Below, piece after piece: positions 21,762-28,418 of a stretch of DNA of 28,418 nucleotides. This DNA is from an uncultured Bulleidia sp. (lineage in GTDB: Bacteria; Bacillota_I; Bacilli_A; Erysipelotrichales; Erysipelotrichaceae). The DNA is taken from assembly GCA_934725105.1 (NCBI GenBank), contig CAKVBD010000028.1, positions 1 to 28,418 of the forward strand, in the 5' to 3' direction. The number at the start of each line of letters is the position of its first letter. The stretch's first letter is position 1. The translations under genes were made by a program, and so were the position numbers. The notes beneath the pieces were generated by a model that did no database searches, had not been told where the DNA came from, and saw only the letters and a program-made list of their open reading frames with translations.

Positions 21762-22232
21762 TTAAGCAATGTAGACTTTCTTCATGACAACTTTGTGTAA
21801 AGGCTTGTCACGGAAATCTGTTTTTTCATGAGCAATCTGATCAACAACATCCATGCCTTCTACAACTTTACCAAATGCTGCGTAGTTGCCATCTAGATGA
21901 GGTGCATCTGCATGCATGATAAAGAATTGGGAAGAAGCAGAATTAGGATCCATTGCACGTGCCATAGAAATTACACCACGTGTATGCTTGAGAGGGTTGT
22001 TGACGCCGTTGCTTGCAAATTCACCCTTGATGTTTTCCTTGGAACCGCCAGTTCCATTTCCAGCTGGGTCTCCTCCTTGGATCATAAATCCAGGGATGAT
22101 TCTATGGAATGTCAATCCATCATAGAATCCTTCTTTTACAAGCTTTTCAAAGTTAGCAACAGTAATAGGTGCTGCTGTTGGATCTAGTTCAATCTTGATG
22201 ATAGATCCGTTATCCATTTCAATAATAACCAT
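21762..22232 (-). CDS. ppiB: Peptidyl-prolyl cis-trans isomerase, cyclophilin type
   Basis: A 156-residue cytoplasmic cyclophilin catalysing proline cis-trans isomerisation. Signature elements in order: FHRIIPGFMIQGGDP (catalytic Arg), GTGG, the SARAMDPNSASSQFFI-type block (with Gln and Phe of the active site), and LDGNYAAFGKVVEGMDVVD. No signal peptide. AAGGAG precedes the ATG. It begins 12 bases after the glgP stop on the same strand with no terminator between, so the two are cotranscribed, an unusual partner for a folding enzyme. Confidence 0.95.
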   Translation of the reverse strand: MVIIEMDNGSIIKIELDPTAAPITVANFEKLVKEGFYDGLTFHRIIPGFMIQGGDPAGNGTGGSKENIKGEFASNGVNNPLKHTRGVISMARAMDPNSASSQFFIMHADAPHLDGNYAAFGKVVEGMDVVDQIAHEKTDFRDKPLHKVVMKKVYIA

Positions 22233-22244
22233 TTTTAAATCTCC

Positions 22245-24503
22245 TTATTTTAAATGCCAGATATCTCTATTATATTCTCTAATTGTTCTTTCTGAAGAGA
22301 AGAATCCAGCTTTTGCGATATTTACAAGAGATTTTCTCTTCCACCAGTCACGATTTTCGTAATCTTGAAGCATTGTTTCCTTGACTTTGCAATAATCTTC
22401 TAAGTCAAGAAGTGTCATGAACCAGTCTTTATTGATGAGATTATCTTGCAAGTCTGTCAGCATTTTCTTATCTCCGAGCTTGAGAACTTCTTTACTTGTA
22501 ATGAAATCTACAGCTTCCTTAATTAATGCAGAACCATTGTAGTATTCAGATGCATGATAGCTGGATGTGTTATAGAGTGCGATAACATCATCTGAGAGTT
22601 TACCAAATGTATAGATATTTTCTTCTCCAACGAGATCTTTGATTTCAACATTTGCTCCATCTAATGTACCGAGTGTCAGCGCACCATTTAACATGAATTT
22701 CATGTTTCCTGTACCAGAAGCTTCTTTGGATGCAAGAGAAATTTGTTCAGAAATATCAGCTGCTGGAATTGCAATTTCAGATTTTGAAACGTTATAGTTT
22801 TCAATCATAACGACTTTGAGGTATTTGCTGACTTCTGGATCGTTGTTGATTAATTCTTGCAGGCAAAGAATTAAATGAATGACGCATTTTGCCTGATAGT
22901 ATGCTGGAGCAGCTTTTCCACCGAATACAACAGTAAGTGGACGTGCAGGTGTTTCTCCATTCTTGATAGATAAATACTTGTGAATGAGCCATAAAGCATT
23001 CATCTGCTGACGCTTGTATTCATGCATTCTCTTTACTTGAATATCAACAATAGAGTTTGGATCAATATCAATATTCTGTGTTTTCTTGATCATCTTGGCA
23101 AAACGAACTTTGTTGTTGTATTTGATTTGTTCTGCTTTGCTTAGGAATTCTTCATCATCATAATGAGAAAGCAATGTTTCCAGCTTGCTTTCATCTTCTC
23201 TCCATTCATTTCCAATTGTTTCATCTAATAAATGAGCAAGTTCTGGATTGCAGTGCATGATCCATCTGCGGAATGTAATACCGTTTGTTTTGTTGTTGAA
23301 CTTGTCAGCATAGATATCATAGAATGGCTTGAGTTCCTGGTGCTTTAAGATTTCTGTATGTAGTGCAGCAACACCATTAATGGAATGTGAGAAGTGCATA
23401 TCCATCTTTGCCATGTGTACACGATTCTCACTATCCATAATGCTTAGTTCTTTATCATCACGGAAAGCAACGTTGACTACATAATCTAAGCCTTCAATGA
23501 TAGGCATGAGTTGAGGGACAATTTCTAGCAAATAATCCTGTGGCCACTTTTCTAATGCTTCCGCAAGAATTGTGTGGTTTGTATATGCACAAGTATTGGA
23601 AACAATATTTGCGGCAGTTTTCATAGGAATGCCTTCTAGAATCAATAAACGAATTAATTCAGGGATGACCATGGAAGGATGTGTATCGTTGATCTGAATT
23701 GCAACATGCTTATCAAGATCTTTAAGATCATGTCCTTTTTCTTTTTCTTCCTTTAGAATGAGCTGTGCAGCATTTGATACCATGAAGTACTGCTGATAGA
23801 TTCTTAGCTTTCTGCCAGCATCATCACTGTCATCTGGATATAAGAATAATGTCAGGTTCTTGGCAATATCAGTTTTATCAAAGTTGATGGAATCTGTAAT
23901 GATAGAAGGATCTACTGTATCTAGATCGAATAGATGTAATGTGTTTTTGTTTCCGTGATAGCCAATCACATCTAGATCATACATATGAGAATAGTAAGTT
24001 TTTCCAGCGAGTTCTACTGGGAAAGATACTTTTGTATCACGCAGCATATTCTTGCCTTTTAGCCATTCATCTGGAATTTCATATTGCTTGTTGTCTTTGA
24101 ATTGCTGGCGGAATAAACCATAGTGATAGTTTAGACCAACACCATCTCCACTAAGATCTAATGTCGCGATAGAGTCTAAGAAACAAGCGGCTAGTCTACC
24201 TAGACCACCATTCCCTAAAGATGGTTCATTTTCCACATCTTCTACATCTGCAATAGATTTGCCGTTGCTTTCTAAAAGCTGTGAGATTGCATCATAAATA
24301 CCTAGATTGATTAGATTTTTGCCTAGCTGTTTTCCGATTAAAAACTCTGCGGAAATGTAATAGAGCTTTTTGTCTGCTTCGCAATGAGGAAGAGTTTCAG
24401 CTTTCTTTTTTACTAATTCATTGATTGCGTTGTAAAGCTGAAGATTTGTTGCTTCTTTGATATCTTTCTTTAATATCAATTTCAGTTCTTTTTCGAGTTC
24501 CAT
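22245..24503 (-). CDS. glgP: Glycogen/maltodextrin phosphorylase (GT35)
   Basis: A 752-residue PLP-dependent phosphorylase releasing glucose-1-phosphate from alpha-1,4-glucans, at the short end of the family (about 750-840). Markers: SAEFLIGK near residue 50, the GNGGLGRLAACFLDS block near 100, QINDTHPSMVIPEL (His of the catalytic region), and the PLP-lysine context EASGTGNMKFMLNGALTLGT followed by DGANVEI. AAGGAG precedes the ATG. It is divergent from malQ, with a near-consensus cre site midway, indicating carbon catabolite control of both. Together GlgP and MalQ degrade glycogen or imported maltodextrin; the N-terminal glycogen-storage site cannot be judged from sequence alone. Confidence 0.96.
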   Translation of the reverse strand: MELEKELKLILKKDIKEATNLQLYNAINELVKKKAETLPHCEADKKLYYISAEFLIGKQLGKNLINLGIYDAISQLLESNGKSIADVEDVENEPSLGNGGLGRLAACFLDSIATLDLSGDGVGLNYHYGLFRQQFKDNKQYEIPDEWLKGKNMLRDTKVSFPVELAGKTYYSHMYDLDVIGYHGNKNTLHLFDLDTVDPSIITDSINFDKTDIAKNLTLFLYPDDSDDAGRKLRIYQQYFMVSNAAQLILKEEKEKGHDLKDLDKHVAIQINDTHPSMVIPELIRLLILEGIPMKTAANIVSNTCAYTNHTILAEALEKWPQDYLLEIVPQLMPIIEGLDYVVNVAFRDDKELSIMDSENRVHMAKMDMHFSHSINGVAALHTEILKHQELKPFYDIYADKFNNKTNGITFRRWIMHCNPELAHLLDETIGNEWREDESKLETLLSHYDDEEFLSKAEQIKYNNKVRFAKMIKKTQNIDIDPNSIVDIQVKRMHEYKRQQMNALWLIHKYLSIKNGETPARPLTVVFGGKAAPAYYQAKCVIHLILCLQELINNDPEVSKYLKVVMIENYNVSKSEIAIPAADISEQISLASKEASGTGNMKFMLNGALTLGTLDGANVEIKDLVGEENIYTFGKLSDDVIALYNTSSYHASEYYNGSALIKEAVDFITSKEVLKLGDKKMLTDLQDNLINKDWFMTLLDLEDYCKVKETMLQDYENRDWWKRKSLVNIAKAGFFSSERTIREYNRDIWHLK

Positions 24504-24553
24504 TTCTTCTCCTTTTTGGGCAATATATCCCTGAATTTCGAAATAACGCTAAA

Positions 24554-24583
24554 AGTATACATGTATCATTGCGGAAATAGCAA
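24554..24583 (-). promoter_or_regulatory. Candidate glgP promoter
   Basis: Reverse strand TTGCTA (24583-24578), 18-base spacer, TATACT (24559-24554). Expected start near 24547, about 45 bases before the glgP ATG. Confidence 0.45.
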
Positions 24584-24586
24584 CTT

Positions 24587-24600
24587 TGAAAACGTTTTCG
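24587..24600. promoter_or_regulatory. cre-like catabolite-response element
   Basis: TGAAAACGTTTTCG matches 13 of 14 positions of the CcpA consensus TGWAARCGYTWWCA and contains the perfect palindrome GAAAACGTTTTC. It sits between the glgP and malQ promoters, centred about 46-48 bases upstream of both predicted starts. A dedicated LacI-family regulator (MalR type) is an alternative binder, since such proteins use the same CG-centred half-sites. Confidence 0.7.
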
Positions 24601-24629
24601 ATATTGTAGAAATTCACAAAATAAAACGA

Positions 24630-24635
24630 TATACT
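24630..24635 (+). promoter_or_regulatory. -10 element of malQ
   Basis: TATACT at 24630-24635; no good -35 at normal distance. Leader of about 20 bases carrying AAAGGG before ATG 24661. Confidence 0.4.
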
Positions 24636-24660
24636 GTTATTTAAGAAAAAGGGTTGTTAT

Positions 24661-26100
24661 ATGAGAAAAGCAGGAATTTTAATGCCAGTGAGCGCACTGC
24701 CTTCAAGAAACGGGTGTGGTTCATTTGGACAAGAAGCAAAACATTTTATTGATTTAACACATCAGGCTGGACTAAAAATCTGGCAAATTCTTCCACTGAA
24801 TCCAGTGAGTGATGATAATTCTCCATATTCATGTTATTCCTCTTATGCAATTGATGATATCTATATTTCTTTGGATCGTTTACATGAAAAAGGTTTGATT
24901 CAACACGTACCTTCTTTTCATAGAAGAAAAAAGAAAATTGATTATCAGGCAATTCGTAAATTCAGGGAACCATATTTAAAAGAAGCATTCCATAATTTTA
25001 AGCAGGACCATAACTTTGCGGTATTCGCATACCAGGAATGGGTGAAGAATTATGCGATATTTAGAACATTTAGAAAAGTGAATGATGGGAAATGCTGGAA
25101 TGAATGGAAAGATGAAATGAAATGGCAGCCTGAAAGAAGCCAGGTGGATTTAAAAGAATATGAAGATGAAATCTTCTATCAGCTGTTTCTTCAATATGAA
25201 GCATTTTTACAATGGAAAGATATTAAACAATATGCAAATGATCTGGATATTGAAATCATGGGAGATATTCCTTTCTATGTTGGACTGGATTCTTCTGATG
25301 TATGGAGTTCAAAAGAAAACTTCTTATTAGATGAAGATGGAAAACCATCATTTATTGCAGGGGTACCACCAGATTATTTCAGTGCAACGGGTCAAAGATG
25401 GGGCAATCCAATCTATGACTGGGAACATATGAAAGAAAATGCATTTTCTTTCTGGATGGAGCGTTTAGCATATACTGAAAGATTGTTTGATATTATCCGT
25501 GTAGATCATTTCAGAGCATTTGATACATACTGGAAGATCAATGCAAGCTGTCCAACTGCAGTGGATGGTGAATGGGTAGAAGCTCCTGGATATGATTTAT
25601 TTCATCTTTTAAGAGAAAAAGATCCTGACATGGAAATCATTGCGGAAGATCTTGGATATTTACGACAGGAAGTACTGGACCTAAGAGATCATTTTAATTT
25701 TAGAGGTATGCGTGTCATCCAGTTCTCATGGAATTCTGATGGTATGGGATTGGATCGAGAACATTTAACGATTTATACAGGTACGCATGATAATGAAACG
25801 ATTGATACATGGTATCATCATTTCAACAATCATGATAGAAGACGGATGAGAATGTGTCTTGAGAAGATGGGATATGTTGCAAAGAGCTTTGATTCTAATG
25901 TGATTCAGTATACGCTGGATTCTAATGCAGATATCGCAATTATTCCGATGTGTGACTGGCTGCATCAAAATAAAGAAGGTAGAATCAATACACCTGGAAC
26001 AGTATCTAAGAACAACTGGACATATCGATTAGTTGATTTTGGTGAATATCAAGGTGTTATTAAAGATATCGCAGACAAAGTGAAGCAAGCAAAACGATAA
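24661..26100 (+). CDS. malQ: 4-alpha-glucanotransferase (amylomaltase, GH77)
   Basis: A 479-residue cytoplasmic disproportionating enzyme that transfers alpha-1,4-glucan segments and releases glucose; it provides longer chains for GlgP. Family motifs: GILMPVSALPS at the start, the nucleophile Asp in IIRVDHFRAF, the acid/base Glu in EIIAEDLG, and the third carboxylate in GTHDNET. The 250s-type loop SATGQRWGNP that covers the active site is intact. Length is standard. Divergent from glgP with a shared cre-like site; a terminator overlaps its stop codon. Confidence 0.96.
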   Translation: MRKAGILMPVSALPSRNGCGSFGQEAKHFIDLTHQAGLKIWQILPLNPVSDDNSPYSCYSSYAIDDIYISLDRLHEKGLIQHVPSFHRRKKKIDYQAIRKFREPYLKEAFHNFKQDHNFAVFAYQEWVKNYAIFRTFRKVNDGKCWNEWKDEMKWQPERSQVDLKEYEDEIFYQLFLQYEAFLQWKDIKQYANDLDIEIMGDIPFYVGLDSSDVWSSKENFLLDEDGKPSFIAGVPPDYFSATGQRWGNPIYDWEHMKENAFSFWMERLAYTERLFDIIRVDHFRAFDTYWKINASCPTAVDGEWVEAPGYDLFHLLREKDPDMEIIAEDLGYLRQEVLDLRDHFNFRGMRVIQFSWNSDGMGLDREHLTIYTGTHDNETIDTWYHHFNNHDRRRMRMCLEKMGYVAKSFDSNVIQYTLDSNADIAIIPMCDWLHQNKEGRINTPGTVSKNNWTYRLVDFGEYQGVIKDIADKVKQAKR

Positions 26101-26125
26101 GACGAATTTGTCTTATTGTTTTTTT
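26097..26125 (+). terminator. Terminator of malQ
   Basis: ATAAGAC (26097-26103) pairs with GTCTTAT (26110-26116) over a 6-base loop, then TG and seven T residues. The stem begins within the malQ stop codon. Confidence 0.8.
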
Positions 26126-26148
26126 AAGAAATTTCGTTGATTTTTACG

Positions 26149-26157
26149 TGCTATAAT
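26149..26157 (+). promoter_or_regulatory. Extended -10 promoter of uppP
   Basis: TG-C-TATAAT (26149-26157), a perfect extended -10 without a clear -35. GGAGG at 26170-26174 precedes the ATG at 26184. Confidence 0.6.
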
Positions 26158-26183
26158 ATGCGAGTGTTTGGAGGAAATGATAT

Positions 26184-27029
26184 ATGGATTTATTTCTCAA
26201 TATTCTAAAATCCGTTTTATATGGAATTGTGCAAGGGATTACTGAATGGCTGCCAATTAGTTCTACTGGACATTTGATCTTGATGAGAACATTTATGCCA
26301 TTGAATGTATATATGGATGCGGTAAGCAATCAGAACTTCTGGGATATGTATAAAGTTGTGATTCAGTTTGGCAGTATCTTAGCAGTATTATTGCTTTACT
26401 TTAAAAAATTGAATCCATTTAATCCTAGATTGAAACCAGCAAGAAAAAAAAGCATTTATCGTCTTTGGATCATGATCATTATTGCTTGTGTTCCTGCAGG
26501 GATTGCGGGCATCCTGCTGGATGATTTGATTGATAATGTATTAAGTGCATCTTATGTGATCGCAATTACTTTGATTCTCTATGGTATTTTCTTCATTGTG
26601 ATGGAAAGTAGAGAACATCAATATACAGTAGAAACAGTAAAAGATATTACGCCAAAGACAGCATTTGGTGTTGGTATGTTCCAGATGCTTGCTTTGATTC
26701 CTGGTACATCTAGATCTGGTGCAACGATTCTTGGTGCAACGCTGCTTGGATTTAATCGTAGTACAGCGACAGAATTTTCATTCTTTATGGCAATTCCAGT
26801 TATGTTTGGTGCATCTTTGTTGAAGATTATCAAGGCACATATTGAAGTGACAGTGGCAAGTATTTCTGTATTGCTTGTTGGATGTATTGTATCTTTTGTT
26901 GTGTCTGTATTCGCAATTCGTTATTTGATGCAGTATATTCGTAAACATGACTTTAAAGTATTTGGTGTATATCGCATTATTTTAGGTGTGATCGTATTAT
27001 TGTTTTACATGTTGAATGTGATTCAATGA
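26184..27029 (+). CDS. uppP: Undecaprenyl-diphosphate phosphatase (BacA/UppP)
   Basis: A 281-residue integral membrane enzyme that dephosphorylates undecaprenyl diphosphate, recycling the lipid carrier for peptidoglycan and giving bacitracin tolerance. Both signature regions are intact: GIVQGITEWLPISSTGHLIL (residues about 13-32, with the catalytic Glu and Ser) and PGTSRSGATI (about 173-182, with the essential Arg). About 7-8 spans. Its own extended -10 promoter and ribosome site GGAGG are visible. No clear terminator follows; a leader for metQ begins about 90 bases downstream with its own promoter. Confidence 0.96.
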   Translation: MDLFLNILKSVLYGIVQGITEWLPISSTGHLILMRTFMPLNVYMDAVSNQNFWDMYKVVIQFGSILAVLLLYFKKLNPFNPRLKPARKKSIYRLWIMIIIACVPAGIAGILLDDLIDNVLSASYVIAITLILYGIFFIVMESREHQYTVETVKDITPKTAFGVGMFQMLALIPGTSRSGATILGATLLGFNRSTATEFSFFMAIPVMFGASLLKIIKAHIEVTVASISVLLVGCIVSFVVSVFAIRYLMQYIRKHDFKVFGVYRIILGVIVLLFYMLNVIQ

Positions 27030-27081
27030 AAAAGTTTTCATAAAGAAAATGTAATATTTTTAATTTTTCGTTAAATACTTA

Positions 27082-27109
27082 TTGCATTCATTTCTAGAAA
27101 GTGTAAACT
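27082..27109 (+). promoter_or_regulatory. Promoter of the T-box/metQ transcript
   Basis: TTGCAT (27082-27087), 16-base spacer, TAAACT (27104-27109), preceded by TG. Expected start near 27116, immediately before the T-box leader. Confidence 0.6.
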
Positions 27110-27120
27110 AGTAACCATAA

Positions 27121-27380
27121 AAGCAACGAAGAGAAGAGTAACCAGGTTGGAACTTCAAAAGAGAGTCCCTATATGCTGAGAGGGGATAAGGAAAGGTTTG
27201 GCGAACATGGTCTTGGAGCTGCGTGATCGATAGTGTAGATCACGACGGGCTGTCCCGTTACAGACATAGAGTATATCTGATGATATTCAGCGTACTTGAA
27301 GAGGAAATGATCGTGAGGTCATTTTAAAGTAAGGTGGTACAGCGTAATACTACGCCCTTATCTAAGGGGCGTAGTTTTTT
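27121..27380 (+). ncRNA. Methionine-type T-box leader
   Basis: A tRNA-sensing riboswitch. Stem I begins with AACGAAGAGAAGAGTA (AGTA is the 5' side of the specifier-loop motif) and includes the conserved AGAGAG distal-loop segment. The specifier side reads GCGAACATGGTC-TTGGAGC with ATG at 27207-27209. The antiterminator carries the T-box AAGGTGGTACAGCG (27331-27344) in front of a strong terminator. The four-base bulge TGGT calls for a tRNA ending A-CCA; tRNA-Met has A at this position. Uncharged tRNA-Met would stabilise the antiterminator and switch on metQ and the genes after it. Confidence 0.88.
27350..27380 (+). terminator. Regulated terminator of the T-box
   Basis: CTACGCCCTTA (27350-27360) pairs with TAAGGGGCGTAG (27363-27374) with one bulged G, followed by six T residues. 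It competes with the antiterminator that contains the T-box sequence. Confidence 0.85.
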
Positions 27381-27448
27381 GTTTCTAGAGCATAAAAGAA
27401 TCACCCCGTCCTACTTCAAGCATTACAAGAAAACGGAGGAAAAGAAAA

Positions 27449-28324
27449 ATGAAAAACGCAATCAGAACAATCGCAACAGCAGCATTAGCATTCGCATTAG
27501 TTGGCTGCTCATCCACATCTACAGGTTCCACATCTACAAAAACATCTAGTGAAGACAAGACAATCAAAGTTGGTGCTACTGCAGTACCACATGCTGAAAT
27601 CTTGAACAATGTCGTAAAAGATGTTCTCGCAAAAGATGGCTGGACATTAGAAGTAACAGAATTTACAGATTACGTTACACCAAATACAGCTTTGGAAGAA
27701 GGTTCTCTTGATGCAAACTACTTCCAGACATTAGGCTACATGGATGATCAGAACTCTTCTAAGGGTCTTCATTTAGCAGCTGCAGTTGGTGTTCATATTG
27801 AACCAATGGGTATCTATTCTGCAACAGTAACAGATATCAAGGATCTCAAGGATGGTGCAACAATCTCCTTGCCAAATGATGCAGATAACTTAGATAGAGG
27901 CTTAAGAGTACTTGTTCAGGCTGGACTGTTAGAAGATCCAGGAACAGATGAATATGTAACGGAAACAACATTCAATGGAAACAAAGAACTCAACCCTCAT
28001 AACTACGAAATTCAGCCAGTGGAAGCTGCGCAGGTTCCATTAACACTTGAAGATGTTGATGCTGTAGTCTCAAATGGTAACTATGCATTAGAAGCTGAAC
28101 TTCCAAGCAAGCACCCAGCAATCTATGTTGAACAGTTTGATCAGGAAACAAGTGTAAAGAGAACAAACTATGTTGTTGTAAAGGATGAAAATCTTGATAC
28201 TGAAAAGACAAAGGCACTTGTAAAGGCTATTACATCTGATGAAGTAAAGTCATATATTGAAGATACATATAAAGGATCTGTCATTGCTTCCTTCATCGAT
28301 ACAGAAGGTAACCCAGTAGACTAA
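27449..28324 (+). CDS. metQ: Methionine ABC transporter substrate-binding lipoprotein (NlpA family)
   Basis: A 291-residue lipoprotein. The signal ends LVG-C with Cys20 as lipid anchor, followed by a serine/threonine-rich tether. The NlpA fold runs from KVGATAVPHAEIL, with the ligand-region block YVTPNTALEEGSLDANYFQT and the hinge NDADNLDRGLRVL, to the usual end. It captures methionine outside the membrane and passes it to MetI/MetN. GGAGG lies before the ATG. Control by the Met-type T-box immediately upstream supports methionine as substrate. The next gene, beginning at 28407, is probably metN. Confidence 0.95.
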   Translation: MKNAIRTIATAALAFALVGCSSTSTGSTSTKTSSEDKTIKVGATAVPHAEILNNVVKDVLAKDGWTLEVTEFTDYVTPNTALEEGSLDANYFQTLGYMDDQNSSKGLHLAAAVGVHIEPMGIYSATVTDIKDLKDGATISLPNDADNLDRGLRVLVQAGLLEDPGTDEYVTETTFNGNKELNPHNYEIQPVEAAQVPLTLEDVDAVVSNGNYALEAELPSKHPAIYVEQFDQETSVKRTNYVVVKDENLDTEKTKALVKAITSDEVKSYIEDTYKGSVIASFIDTEGNPVD

Positions 28325-28351
28325 TCAAAAAAATATAACAATACAATCAGT

Positions 28352-28381
28352 AATATTCAGAGGGGAGACCCTCTGAATATT
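28352..28381. other. 13-bp perfect hairpin between metQ and the next gene
   Basis: AATATTCAGAGGG (28352-28364) pairs perfectly with CCCTCTGAATATT (28369-28381) over a GAGA (GNRA-type) tetraloop. No T tract follows, so it is not a standard terminator; it fits an RNA-stabilising or partial-termination element within the operon. Confidence 0.75.
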
Positions 28382-28406
28382 CGCGTAAATAGACAGGAGC
28401 GTAGAG

Positions 28407-28418
28407 ATGATAAATCTT
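28407..28418 (+). CDS. Start of next gene, probably methionine ABC transporter ATPase
   Basis: Only the first four codons (MINL) are in the window. AGGAG (28395-28399) lies 7 bases before the ATG. MetN proteins usually start MI-L, and metN or metI is expected after metQ in a T-box-controlled operon, so metN is likely but rests mainly on context. Confidence 0.5.

Noticed and set aside
27201..27212. Histidine-specific T-box reading (CAT after GAA)
   Set aside because: The TGGT bulge calls for discriminator A, which tRNA-His lacks, and the controlled gene is metQ.

Overview
The window reads as chromosomal DNA of a low-GC, Gram-positive gut-type anaerobe (Bacillota). An Erysipelotrichaceae-like host is my best guess. 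The grounds are AT-rich third positions, AGGAGG-type ribosome sites, a T-box leader, TGnTATAMT extended -10 promoters, S11 D,D-carboxypeptidase and UppP envelope genes, and families common in gut Bacillota (DUF454, DUF554, DUF1836, a probable DUF6935, BspA-type leucine-rich repeats). Taxonomy is inference; there is no rRNA or tRNA here.

Layout. 1-1004: the tail of a GH13 alpha-glucosidase overlapping a Cof-type HAD phosphatase. 1005-1866: a gene-free scar with a decayed serine-recombinase 5' end, two families of short direct repeats, dyads and a promoter. 1867-6284: a forward cluster of small membrane proteins (DUF454, DUF554), an alpha/beta hydrolase, a 624-residue BspA-type leucine-rich-repeat lipoprotein and a probable DUF6935 protein. 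6492-11150: a complete IS21-family element (istA-istB with about 61-bp inverted ends) inserted in a TetR-family regulator gene that is divergent from a MATE efflux pump. The regulator is cut into an N-terminal HTH piece and a C-terminal ligand-domain piece, which is the clearest functional event in the window.

11438-15174: a DIP1984-like protein, then a reverse-strand operon of two aldo/keto reductases and a DUF4440/NTF2-like protein, divergent from a LysR regulator. 15231-16196: an orphan type IV prepilin-like protein. 16231-19994: a hemolysin III-family membrane protein, a DUF1836 putative regulator, a lipid-anchored FMN/FAD flavoprotein with eroded fumarate-reductase-type active-site motifs, and a short-chain dehydrogenase. 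Two adjacent genes here look leaderless. 20005-21690: D,D-carboxypeptidase and HU.

21762-26100: a glycogen/maltodextrin module, with glgP (plus a downstream ppiB) divergent from malQ and a near-consensus cre site midway between them. 26184-28418: undecaprenyl-diphosphate phosphatase, then a methionine-type T-box leader controlling metQ and the start of what is probably metN.

Functionally the window combines alpha-glucan use (alpha-glucosidase, GlgP, MalQ under probable carbon catabolite control), envelope maintenance (DacA, UppP), surface lipoproteins and methionine uptake. No CRISPR array, defence cluster, prophage, tRNA or rRNA was recognised.
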